A DNA stretch of 5,525 nucleotides from Burkholderiaceae bacterium (GTDB taxonomy: Bacteria > Pseudomonadota > Gammaproteobacteria > Burkholderiales > Burkholderiaceae_C): contig JAISNB010000003.1 in NCBI GenBank assembly GCA_031276435.1, positions 1-5,525 of the forward strand, written 5' to 3'. The stretch's first letter is position 1, and every line of letters begins with the position of its first letter. Below the pieces are notes generated by a model, which worked only from the letters and a program-made list of their open reading frames with translations, ran no database searches and was not told the origin of the DNA. The translations under genes and the position numbers were made by a program. Shown piece after piece: positions 1 to 5,525 of the stretch.

Positions 1-205
1 TCAGCAGCACCCATTCGATTTTGTACGCAGCGCCATCGAGCACGCCCGACTTGCGGATCAGCGCCGGAAACCCCGGGTCTTGGTAAGCGATGACCAGGCG
101 GGCATTCTTGAGTTCGGGCTGTTGCTGCGCCAGCGCGATGGCGGGCGAGAGGGCAATGGCGAGGAGCGCGGCAATGCCAGCGCGCAAGAGTTTCTTGATT
201 GACAT
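1..205 (-). CDS. Third SsuA-like ABC substrate-binding protein (copy C), 5' part only, cut by window edge
   Basis: The first 68 codons of a periplasmic substrate-binding protein are present; the reading frame is still open at the left edge, so the rest lies outside the window. It starts at ATG 205 with MSIKKLLRAG, then a hydrophobic stretch and ALAQQQPE, a standard Sec signal peptide with likely cleavage after ALA (residue 26). There is no lipobox cysteine. Residues 29-68 (from QPELKNARLV to EWVLL) are identical to copy A in this window and differ from copy B at several sites, whereas the signal-peptide end matches copy B. The role, by homology with its neighbours, is binding the substrate for the permease/ATPase encoded upstream. 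The gene lies 91 bases downstream of copy B and probably in the same operon. No Shine-Dalgarno sequence is visible before the ATG. It is intact as far as seen; whether the full gene is functional cannot be judged. Confidence 0.88.
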   Translation of the reverse strand, partial: MSIKKLLRAGIAALLAIALSPAIALAQQQPELKNARLVIAYQDPGFPALIRKSGVLDGAAYKIEWVLL

Positions 206-296
206 GGTGTGTGTGGATATGGGGTTGGTGGGGTTAACGAAAAAAGTTTGAGGGGGCGAAGTGGCGTGGCAACCATTCATGCGGCGCTTGATGTTG
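206..296 (-). other. Gap between binding-protein genes B and C, with a leader resembling that of A
   Basis: This 91-base gap holds no gene. On the minus strand a run of six T (245-240) is followed by a purine-poor, CA-rich segment with AACCCCACCAACCCC and CACACACACC running straight into ATG 205. The leader of copy A (2464-2429) has the same plan: six T, AACCCCAACC, then ATACACC before the ATG. The likeness suggests the leader was duplicated with the gene. There is no Shine-Dalgarno. The T run is not preceded by a clear GC-rich hairpin, so I do not call a terminator. Confidence 0.5.
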
Positions 297-1343
297 TCAG
301 TTGCCGTCTTTTACGGCACTGGCCAGATCGATCGCTTTCTGCGCCGCGTTGAACTGCGGGTCGTACCCGATGCGCACATCGACCTTTTTCTTGATGGCCC
401 GGCCGTCGAACAGGATGTCGGCAATCTTCTGCTCTTGTGCGAGCAACTCTGTGTCAAATTTGACGAAGCTGCCGCCGCGCACCTCGTACTCGAAGGCTGC
501 TCTTTCGTCGGTGATCTTCAGCGATGATTTCAGTACGTCGATGACCACGGCCTTGTTCGATCTGTGCCAGGCCCAGTAGCCCGACAGCCTGCCAAAGTAG
601 TCCTGCAACGCGGCCACCTTGAGCGGGTCTTTCAATACTTTAGACGTCGCAGTCCAGACACTCATGGCCGGAATTCCGGTGTCCCGGTCTGTCAACAGGA
701 TGCGGCCTGCGCCCGACCGGATGCTCGTCAGCACCGGCCCGAGTCCGCCCGCGTAGACGTCGACCCGCCCGGCGTTGAAGCCCGCAGCAGCAGCAGGGGA
801 ATCATTGAACTTGACCGGTTCGATCTGTTTTTCCGTCAGGCCTGCCTGCACCAGCGTGGCCAGGTATTGGGCATGGTTGACACCACCGTAGTTGTAACCA
901 AACTTCTTGCCCTGGATGTCCTGCACGCTGGAGATGTTTGCACTCGTCCTGACCGCCGTGGTGAGCCGCGGAAATGCTCTGGAATGGGCGTTGCGCCAAC
1001 CCGCGACGATGCGCAGCGGCGCGTTCTCTGGCGTCCACGCGGTGGGCGCGTTGGCCTGTTCGAGGGTCAGGGAGGTATCGCCCATGTGCCCCAGATCGAT
1101 GTTGCCCGCATACAGGGCCGAAAGATTTGCCGCCGGGCCGTTCAGCAGCACCCATTCGACCGTGTACGCAGCGCCGTCCAGCACGCCCGACTTGCGGATC
1201 AGCGCCGGAAACGCCGGGTCTTGGTAGGAAATAACCAGGCGGGCATTCTTGAGTTCGGGCTGTTGCTGCGCCAGCGCGATGGCGGGCGAGAGGGCAATGG
1301 CAAGCGCGGCAATGCCAGCGTGCAAGAGTTGATGGATCGACAT
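297..1343 (-). CDS. SsuA-like ABC transporter substrate-binding protein (copy B)
   Basis: A 348-residue secreted binding protein of the SsuA/TauA/NMT1-like group (periplasmic binding protein type 2 fold), probably delivering a sulfonate-like or related organic anion to the importer encoded upstream. Residues 1-26 form a Sec signal peptide ending ALA before QQQPELKN; there is no lipobox cysteine, so it should be free in the periplasm. Family-like features are the first strand ARLVISYQDP (34-43), EWVLLNGPAANLSAL with AGNIDLGHMGD (63-89), which is the usual 'size of library/AG.ID.G..GD' block, and VQDIQGKKFGYNYGG in the second lobe (140-154). ATG 1343 starts MSIHQLL, matching MSIKKLL of the other copies. 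No Shine-Dalgarno is visible; the upstream bases are CA-rich. Compared with copy A it is about 82% identical over residues 31-338 (253 of 308 by hand count). It sits 41 bases after copy A. The exact ligand is unknown. Confidence 0.93.
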   Translation of the reverse strand: MSIHQLLHAGIAALAIALSPAIALAQQQPELKNARLVISYQDPAFPALIRKSGVLDGAAYTVEWVLLNGPAANLSALYAGNIDLGHMGDTSLTLEQANAPTAWTPENAPLRIVAGWRNAHSRAFPRLTTAVRTSANISSVQDIQGKKFGYNYGGVNHAQYLATLVQAGLTEKQIEPVKFNDSPAAAAGFNAGRVDVYAGGLGPVLTSIRSGAGRILLTDRDTGIPAMSVWTATSKVLKDPLKVAALQDYFGRLSGYWAWHRSNKAVVIDVLKSSLKITDERAAFEYEVRGGSFVKFDTELLAQEQKIADILFDGRAIKKKVDVRIGYDPQFNAAQKAIDLASAVKDGN

Positions 1344-1384
1344 TATGGTGTGGGTGGATGGGTGAAAAGTCCCCTGGCTGAATC

Positions 1385-2428
1385 TCAGTTGCCGTCTTTC
1401 ACAGGCACCGGCCAGATCGCTTTTTGCGCCGAGTTGAATTGCGGGTCGTACCCGATGCGCACGTCGACCTTTTTCCTGATGGCCTGACCGTCGAACAGGA
1501 TGTCGGCAACCCTTTGCTCTTGTGCGAGCAACTCTGCGTCAAATTTGACAAAGCTGCCGCTGCGCACCTCGTACTCGAAGGCGGCTCTTTCGTCGGTGAT
1601 CTTCAAGGATGTTTTCAGTACATCGATGACCGTTGCCTTGTTCGCGTTGTGCCAGGCCCAATAGCCTGACAGCCTGCCAAAGTAATCCTGCAACGCGGCC
1701 ACCTTGAGCGGGTTTTTCAGTGTTTTCGATGTCGCGGCCCAGATGCCCATTGACGGAATCCCGGTGTCCAGTTCTGTCAACAGGACGCGGCCTGCGCCCG
1801 ACCGGATGCTCGACAACACCGGCCCGGGTGCGCCCGCGTAGACATCGACCCGCCCGGCGTTGAAGCCTGCCGCCGATGTGGCACCATCCGTGAAATTGAC
1901 TGGCTCGATCTGCTTTTCCGTCAAGCCAGCCCGCACCAGCGTGGCCAGATACTGGGCATGGTTGTTACCGCCGTGGTTGTAGCCAAATTTCCGTCCCTTG
2001 ATGTCTTGCACGCTGGAGATGTTCGCGCTTGTCCTGACCGCCGTGACGCTGTGCGGGAATGTCCGGGAATGGGCGCTGCGCCAACCCGCGACGGCGCGCA
2101 GCGGTACGTTTTGCAGCGTCCACGCGGTGGGCGCGTTGGCCTGCTCGATGATCATGGATGCATCGCCCAGATGCCCCAGATCGATGTTGCCCGCATGCAG
2201 GGCCGAAAGATTCGCTGTCGGGCCGGTCAGCAGCACCCATTCGATTTTGTACGCAGCACCATCGAGCACGCCCGACTTGCGGATCAGCGCCGGAAACCCC
2301 GGGTCTTGGTAAGCGATGACCAGGCGGGCATTCTTGAGTTCGGGCTGCGCCGTCTGCCCTATGGCAGGCAAGAAGGCGATGGCAAGGAGCGCAGCGATGC
2401 CAGCGCGCAAAAGTTTCTTGATTGACAT
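1385..2428 (-). CDS. SsuA-like ABC transporter substrate-binding protein (copy A)
   Basis: A 347-residue periplasmic binding protein, paralogue of the gene that follows it. I chose ATG 2428 (MSIKKLLRAG) because it aligns with the starts of copies B and C; an in-frame TTG at 2443 would add five residues but has no support. The signal peptide covers about residues 1-24, with cleavage after AIG (24) or TA (27); it lacks the ALAQQQ junction of the other two copies. Family blocks are LVIAYQDP (37-43), GNIDLGHLGD (80-89) and QDIKGRKFGYNHGG (141-154). Residues 131-140, 241-260 and 321-330 are unchanged between A and B, while substitutions cluster at 121-129 and 180-187. Near the C-terminus, residues 339-342 read WPVP where B reads DLASA; this comes from a 4-base deletion and a 1-base insertion that together keep the frame. 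It begins 36 bases after the ATPase gene, consistent with one operon. The ligand is unknown. Confidence 0.92.
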   Translation of the reverse strand: MSIKKLLRAGIAALLAIAFLPAIGQTAQPELKNARLVIAYQDPGFPALIRKSGVLDGAAYKIEWVLLTGPTANLSALHAGNIDLGHLGDASMIIEQANAPTAWTLQNVPLRAVAGWRSAHSRTFPHSVTAVRTSANISSVQDIKGRKFGYNHGGNNHAQYLATLVRAGLTEKQIEPVNFTDGATSAAGFNAGRVDVYAGAPGPVLSSIRSGAGRVLLTELDTGIPSMGIWAATSKTLKNPLKVAALQDYFGRLSGYWAWHNANKATVIDVLKTSLKITDERAAFEYEVRSGSFVKFDAELLAQEQRVADILFDGQAIRKKVDVRIGYDPQFNSAQKAIWPVPVKDGN

Positions 2429-2464
2429 GGTGTATGAGTGCAAGGTTGGGGTTGAAGAAAAAAC
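2429..2464 (-). other. Leader of binding-protein gene A, CA-rich and without Shine-Dalgarno
   Basis: This 36-base gap follows the ATPase stop. On the minus strand it has a run of six T (2463-2458), then a purine-poor stretch containing AACCCCAACC and ending ATACACC next to ATG 2428. No AGGAG-like element is present. Translation may depend on an unstructured leader or on coupling to the gene before; that is inference. Confidence 0.45.
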
Positions 2465-3244
2465 TCAGTTCATGCTTAGCGAGAACTGTTCCAGCAGTTC
2501 TCGCTTGAGGATGTTGAATTCCGGCGAAGTCACATCGCGTTCGCGCGCAAGCGCAACGCGGGTTTCGTGGCAGATTTGGCCCCGCGACAGGATCACGATG
2601 CGGTCGGCCAGGATCAGCGCCTCGTCCAGGTCGTGGGTCACAATCACGATGCCGAATTGGTACTTGGCCCACAGCCCCAGGACAAGGCTTTGCATGCTGC
2701 GGCGGGTAAAGGCGTCCAGCGCGCTGAACGGCTCGTCGAGCAGCATCAGCTCGGGGCGCCGGTACAGCGCCCGCGCCACGGCCACGCGCTGCGCCTGACC
2801 GCCCGACAGGCTGACGGGCCAACTGTCGAGCTTGTCCTGCAAGCCCACGTCTTGCAGCGCCGCGCGGGCCAGTTCCAAGGCGCCGGGCTTGTGGGCGTCA
2901 TCGAGCAGCACGTTCTTCCACACGCGCAGCGCCTGAATCAGGCGCGGCTCCTGGAACATGACCGTACTGCTTGGCGAGACCTCGGCGCGGCCGCCGCTGG
3001 CCGACTCCAACCCCGCCAGTACGCGCAGCAGCGTTGTCTTGCCGGTGCCAGAGGGGCCGACCAGCGCCACGATTTCGCCCTGGCGGATGTCGAGGTCAAC
3101 CCCGTCGAGCACGGTGTTGGTTCCGTAACGCTTGGTAATGCCCGTCAGTCGCGCGACCAGCGGCGGGGGGTGCGCTGCAATGTCTGGCGGCGGCGCGACG
3201 GAATCCGGGGGCAGGGCCGCGGCCTGAATGCTTGCTTCAGCCAT
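2465..3244 (-). CDS. ABC transporter ATP-binding protein, SsuB/TauB type
   Basis: A 259-residue cytoplasmic ATPase that powers import through the permease encoded just upstream. All nucleotide-binding motifs are intact: Walker A GPSGTGKT (63-70), Q-loop glutamine 98 in MFQEPRL, signature LSGGQ (146-150), Walker B LMLLDEP (166-172), D-loop SALD (174-177) and switch histidine 204 in VTHDLDEA. The MFQEPRL form of the Q-loop and the overall length fit the nitrate/sulfonate/taurine importer group. The first 30 residues are an alanine/proline-rich extension before the first strand (ARLTGITKRYG). The start at ATG 3244 is chosen because it overlaps the permease stop by 8 bases (ATGGCTGA) and has GAGG 8 bases upstream; the frame stays open further upstream but there reads the permease gene out of frame. 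The overlap implies translational coupling and equal production of the two subunits. The specific substrate cannot be told from the ATPase. Confidence 0.95.
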   Translation of the reverse strand: MAEASIQAAALPPDSVAPPPDIAAHPPPLVARLTGITKRYGTNTVLDGVDLDIRQGEIVALVGPSGTGKTTLLRVLAGLESASGGRAEVSPSSTVMFQEPRLIQALRVWKNVLLDDAHKPGALELARAALQDVGLQDKLDSWPVSLSGGQAQRVAVARALYRRPELMLLDEPFSALDAFTRRSMQSLVLGLWAKYQFGIVIVTHDLDEALILADRIVILSRGQICHETRVALARERDVTSPEFNILKRELLEQFSLSMN

Positions 3245-4145
3245 GCGCGGAGCCTCGCCACGCCAAAGCCCTGCGCTCGATTTCCCGCAGCGTGATGTCC
3301 ACCACGATGCCGAGCACCGCATAAACAAGGATGCCCGCAATGATGATGTCGGTGCGCTGGAACTGGTTGGCGTTGTTGAGGATGAAGCCGATGCCCGCAT
3401 TGGCGTTGATCTGCTCGGCCGCCACCAGCGCCAGCAGGGCCGCCGCCGCCGAGTAGCGCACGCCGACCAGAACCCCGGGTGTGGCGGTCGGCAGGATGAT
3501 GAGCCTGATCTGGTGCGCCCGCGACAGGCGGAACGACTGCCCCAGCTCCAGCAGCTTGGCGTCGATGCCGCGAATGGCGTGGTAGACGCTCAGGTACATC
3601 GGCGTGATGGAGGCCATGGCGATGAGGGCGACTTTGGACAGTTCCCCGATGCCCAGCCACACCACGAAAATGGGCACGAGGGCGATGAACGGCGTTGTGC
3701 GCAGCATCTGCAGCACCGCGTCGTAGCCGCGCTCGGCCGTCTTGTTCAGCCCGGCGGCCACCCCCAGCAGCAGGCCCGTGCTGCCGCCGATGAGCAGGCC
3801 GCTGACGGCCCGCGACAACGATGCCTGCAAGGCCACTTGCAAATCGCCCGCGCTCCAGAGTTCTCCATAGGCGCGCAGCACCCGCGCTGGCGATGGCAGG
3901 GCAAACTCGTTGATCAGGCCCAGCGATGTGACAGCCAGCCACAGCAACAGCAGAGCCACGGGCAAGGCGGCACGCGCGACAGTCTCGCCCGCAAACGAAC
4001 GGTGCGGGCTGGCGGCCTTGCTGGCGGCGTGCGCAAAGTCGCGCAGCACCATCGGGGTGCTGGTCACTGCCCCAGCGGGGCGGAGATAGCCGGTTGCGGC
4101 CGCCGCTGAATCCAGCGTTGCGGCGGCGGCTTGCTTGATCTGCAT
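3237..4145 (-). CDS. ABC transporter permease, SsuC/TauC type (BPD_transp_1 family)
   Basis: A 302-residue inner-membrane permease, expected to form a homodimeric channel with two copies of the ATPase. After a soluble, alanine-rich N-terminal extension of about 57 residues, the first hydrophobic segment is at about 58-76 (including PVALLLLWLAV). Others are near 113-132, 152-166, 170-187, 224-244 and 266-286, giving about six membrane spans. The EAA loop that docks on the ATPase is at about 197-220: KLLELGQSFRLSRAHQ, then IRLIILP, with the conserved glycine and the terminal I.LP. INEFALPSPARVL (78-90) and TPFIALVPIFVVWLGIGE (151-168) are typical of the nitrate/sulfonate/taurine permeases. The start at ATG 4145 has a strong Shine-Dalgarno (AAAGGAAA) 8 bases upstream of it. 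It lies 48 bases after the monooxygenase gene and overlaps the ATPase start by 8 bases. The substrate is not determined by sequence; a sulfonate-type anion is the family-based guess. Confidence 0.94.
   Translation of the reverse strand: MQIKQAAAATLDSAAAATGYLRPAGAVTSTPMVLRDFAHAASKAASPHRSFAGETVARAALPVALLLLWLAVTSLGLINEFALPSPARVLRAYGELWSAGDLQVALQASLSRAVSGLLIGGSTGLLLGVAAGLNKTAERGYDAVLQMLRTTPFIALVPIFVVWLGIGELSKVALIAMASITPMYLSVYHAIRGIDAKLLELGQSFRLSRAHQIRLIILPTATPGVLVGVRYSAAAALLALVAAEQINANAGIGFILNNANQFQRTDIIIAGILVYAVLGIVVDITLREIERRALAWRGSAHG
3253..3256 (-). promoter_or_regulatory. Ribosome binding site of the ATPase gene, inside the permease gene
   Basis: The minus strand has GAGG (within GGCGAGG) 8 bases before ATG 3244. 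It lies within the last codons of the permease and supports the overlapping ATPase start over the longer open frame upstream. Confidence 0.55.
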
Positions 4146-4151
4146 GGCATG

Positions 4152-4159
4152 TTTCCTTT
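4152..4159 (-). promoter_or_regulatory. Ribosome binding site of the permease gene
   Basis: On the minus strand this reads AAAGGAAA, with its AGGA core ending 8 bases before ATG 4145. It is the clearest Shine-Dalgarno sequence in the window and fixes the permease start. It lies in the 48-base gap after the monooxygenase stop. Confidence 0.75.
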
Positions 4160-4193
4160 CAATGCTCGGCCAGGTGTCGCGCTGGGCGCTGCG

Positions 4194-5516
4194 TCAGGCT
4201 TTGCGCACGGGCGCGGGGCGCGCCAGGCCAAAGTGCTCGCGCAGTGTTGTGCCCGTGTAGTGCGTGCGGAAGATGCCTTTTTTGCGCAGCAGCGGCACGA
4301 CCTGTTCAACAAAGTCCTCAAGGCCAGAGGGCAGCACGTCGGGCATCAGGTTGAAGCCGTCTGCCGCGCCGCTGCGGAACCAGTCTTCAATCGAGTCGGC
4401 AATGGCTTGCGGCGTGCCGACGATGATGCGGTGGTTGGTGCCGCCGCCGCCCTGCGCGCGGATGAGCTGGCGCAGCGTGAGCTTGTCGCGCCGCGCTCTT
4501 GTCAGTGCCTCGCGGGCAAAGGTCTGGCTGCCGTCGGCGGGCACGCTCAGACTTTCGGGCAGGGGCGCGTCCGGATCCAGATGCGACAAGTCGGTTTGCA
4601 GCAGGCCTTCCAGCCAATCGATGCCCTGCTCCAGGGAGGGGATTTGCGCCAGCGCCTCTTCGCGCCGCCGGGCCTCTTCGTCGGTGCTGCCGATGATGGT
4701 GACCAAGCCGGGCAGGATCAGGATGTCTTGCGGCCTGCGCCCGAATGCGGCTGCCCGCGCGCGCAGCCGTTCTCCGTAGGTCGCTGCTGAATCCCGCGTG
4801 TGGGCGACGACGAATACCCCATCGGCATGGCGCGCCGCGAGTTCAAGCCCGTCGTCCGAGCCGCCCGCCTGAATGACCACGGGACGCCCCTGGGGCGAGC
4901 GCGGCACGTTCAAAGGCCCCTGCACCGTGAAGAATTTGCCGCGGTGATGAATGGCGTGCACGCGGGCGGGATCGACGAACACGCCGCTTTGCGGGTCGGC
5001 GACCAGCGCGTCGTCGTCCCAACTGTCCCAGAGCGCGCCCAGCACATCGGCAAATTCAATCGCGCGCTCGTAGCGCAGCGCGTGCGCAATGGGCGCGTCC
5101 AGCCCGAAGTTGACAGCCGATCCCTTGTCGGCAGAGGTCACGATGTTGATGCCGATCTTGCCCGCGCTCACATGGTCCAGCGTCGCGAAACGGCGCGCAA
5201 TGTTGTAAGGTTCATTGAACGATGACGAGACCGTGCCAATCAGCCCGATGTGCCGGGTGGCGGCGGCAATCGCGGTGAGCACCACCGTAGGCTCCAGCGC
5301 CTGAAAGGGTCGGAACTCATGCCGGGAGATGGCGGGACGGTCGGCCAGAAAGATGGCATCGAAAGTGCCTTCTTCAGCCAGCCGCGCCACGCGCGTGAAG
5401 TAGCCGATGTCGATGAATGCCTTGGGGTCGTTGCCCGGCCAGCGCCAGGCGGCGGCATGCGTGCCCGCGTTCAGGAAGTTCAGGTTCAGGTGGAGTTGGC
5501 GGTTGTTGTGAGTCAT
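4194..5516 (-). CDS. FMN-dependent monooxygenase, NtaA/SnaA/DszA(SoxA) family (luciferase-like)
   Basis: A 440-residue cytoplasmic flavin monooxygenase of the bacterial luciferase superfamily, in the subgroup with nitrilotriacetate monooxygenase NtaA, EDTA monooxygenase, SnaA and DszA. Such enzymes use FMNH2 from a separate reductase plus O2 to oxidise or cleave C-N, C-S or related bonds. Visible hallmarks are LNFLNAGTHAAAWRWP (12-27), FDAIFLADRPAIS (52-64), EPTVVLTAIAAATRHIGL (75-92), SFNEPYNIARRFATLDHVS (99-117), GKIGINIVTSADKGSAVNFG (119-138), GRPVVIQAGGSDDGLELA (210-227), ADGVFV (231-236) and, at the end, TGTTLREHFGL (421-431). The length is normal for the family, and the TIM-barrel core with its long insertion appears complete. 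ATG 5516 gives the expected start, but only 9 bases of upstream sequence are available, so the ribosome site and promoter cannot be judged. As first visible gene before an SsuABC-like importer, it probably degrades the imported compound. Neither flavin reductase nor substrate is evident. Confidence 0.94.
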   Translation of the reverse strand: MTHNNRQLHLNLNFLNAGTHAAAWRWPGNDPKAFIDIGYFTRVARLAEEGTFDAIFLADRPAISRHEFRPFQALEPTVVLTAIAAATRHIGLIGTVSSSFNEPYNIARRFATLDHVSAGKIGINIVTSADKGSAVNFGLDAPIAHALRYERAIEFADVLGALWDSWDDDALVADPQSGVFVDPARVHAIHHRGKFFTVQGPLNVPRSPQGRPVVIQAGGSDDGLELAARHADGVFVVAHTRDSAATYGERLRARAAAFGRRPQDILILPGLVTIIGSTDEEARRREEALAQIPSLEQGIDWLEGLLQTDLSHLDPDAPLPESLSVPADGSQTFAREALTRARRDKLTLRQLIRAQGGGGTNHRIIVGTPQAIADSIEDWFRSGAADGFNLMPDVLPSGLEDFVEQVVPLLRKKGIFRTHYTGTTLREHFGLARPAPVRKA

Positions 5517-5525
5517 GGCTTGCGG

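Larger units (their letters stand above)
1..2428 (-). repeat. Tandem direct repeat of binding-protein genes (at least two full copies plus a partial third)
   Basis: Three copies of the same roughly 1.05 kb gene unit follow each other in the same orientation: 2428-1385, 1343-297 and 205 to the left edge. At DNA level positions 1-120 match 2227-2346 with a single mismatch (at 32), and positions 93-160 match 1234-1301 exactly. This is gene duplication in place, not a mobile element; no transposase and no terminal inverted repeats are visible. Such near-identical stretches could also cause assembly errors. Confidence 0.85.

Noticed and set aside
239..250. T run on the minus strand after gene B as a rho-independent terminator
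   Set aside because: No stable GC-rich hairpin precedes the six T, and the same T run occurs in the leader of copy A, directly after the ATPase stop, so it looks like part of a duplicated leader.
564..1487. A 307-codon open frame on the plus strand opposite binding-protein gene B
   Set aside because: It is the complement of a clear secreted binding protein, is rich in arginine and glycine as expected of a high-GC shadow frame, and resembles no known family. The similar open frame opposite copy A reflects the repeat, not a conserved gene.
1..2428. The repeats as part of an insertion sequence or phage element
   Set aside because: No transposase, integrase, terminal inverted repeats or target duplications are visible; the repeats are whole binding-protein genes in tandem.
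2429..2443. In-frame TTG at 2443 as an earlier start for binding-protein gene A
   Set aside because: The extra five residues (initiator, HSYT) are not shared by copies B and C, which both begin MSI, and no ribosome site precedes the TTG.
3145..3942. A long minus-strand open frame overlapping the permease in another phase
   Set aside because: Its low-complexity arginine/glycine/alanine composition and lack of hydrophobic segments fit an out-of-frame reading of the permease.
3228..4109. A 293-codon open frame on the plus strand opposite the permease
   Set aside because: It is rich in glutamine, arginine, histidine and glycine, has no domain signature, and lies wholly against a permease with intact EAA loop and membrane segments.

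Overview
The window is one tightly packed gene cluster, all on the minus strand. The high-GC coding sequence, the gene style and the SsuABC-like transport system suggest a proteobacterium, probably a betaproteobacterium of the Burkholderiales; the lineage is inferred from style, not from a marker gene. There is no tRNA, rRNA, insertion sequence or CRISPR array, and no stretch above 100 bases is non-coding.

In transcription order (right to left) the genes are: an NtaA/SnaA/DszA-type FMN-dependent monooxygenase (5516-4194); an ABC importer permease of the SsuC/TauC type (4145-3237); its ATPase of the SsuB/TauB type (3244-2465, overlapping the permease by 8 bases); and then secreted SsuA-like substrate-binding proteins in tandem. 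These are A (2428-1385), B (1343-297) and the first 68 codons of C (205 to the left edge). Gaps are 91 bases or less and I see no terminator hairpin between the genes, so a single operon is likely. Its promoter would lie upstream of 5525, outside the window.

The binding proteins would capture a small organic anion or organosulfur/organonitrogen compound in the periplasm. The permease and ATPase would import it, and the monooxygenase would oxidatively cleave it with FMNH2 and O2. By analogy with ssuEADCB, sulfur scavenging from sulfonates or similar compounds is the leading guess, but the substrate cannot be read from sequence. No flavin reductase is present in the window.

The unusual part is the left half: at least three near-repeat binding-protein genes behind a single membrane/ATPase module. 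A and B are about 82% identical in the mature protein by hand count. C is a mosaic, A-like on both sides of a short B-like signal-peptide segment, which suggests gene conversion between the copies. A also carries a pair of compensating indels that rewrite four residues near its C-terminus.
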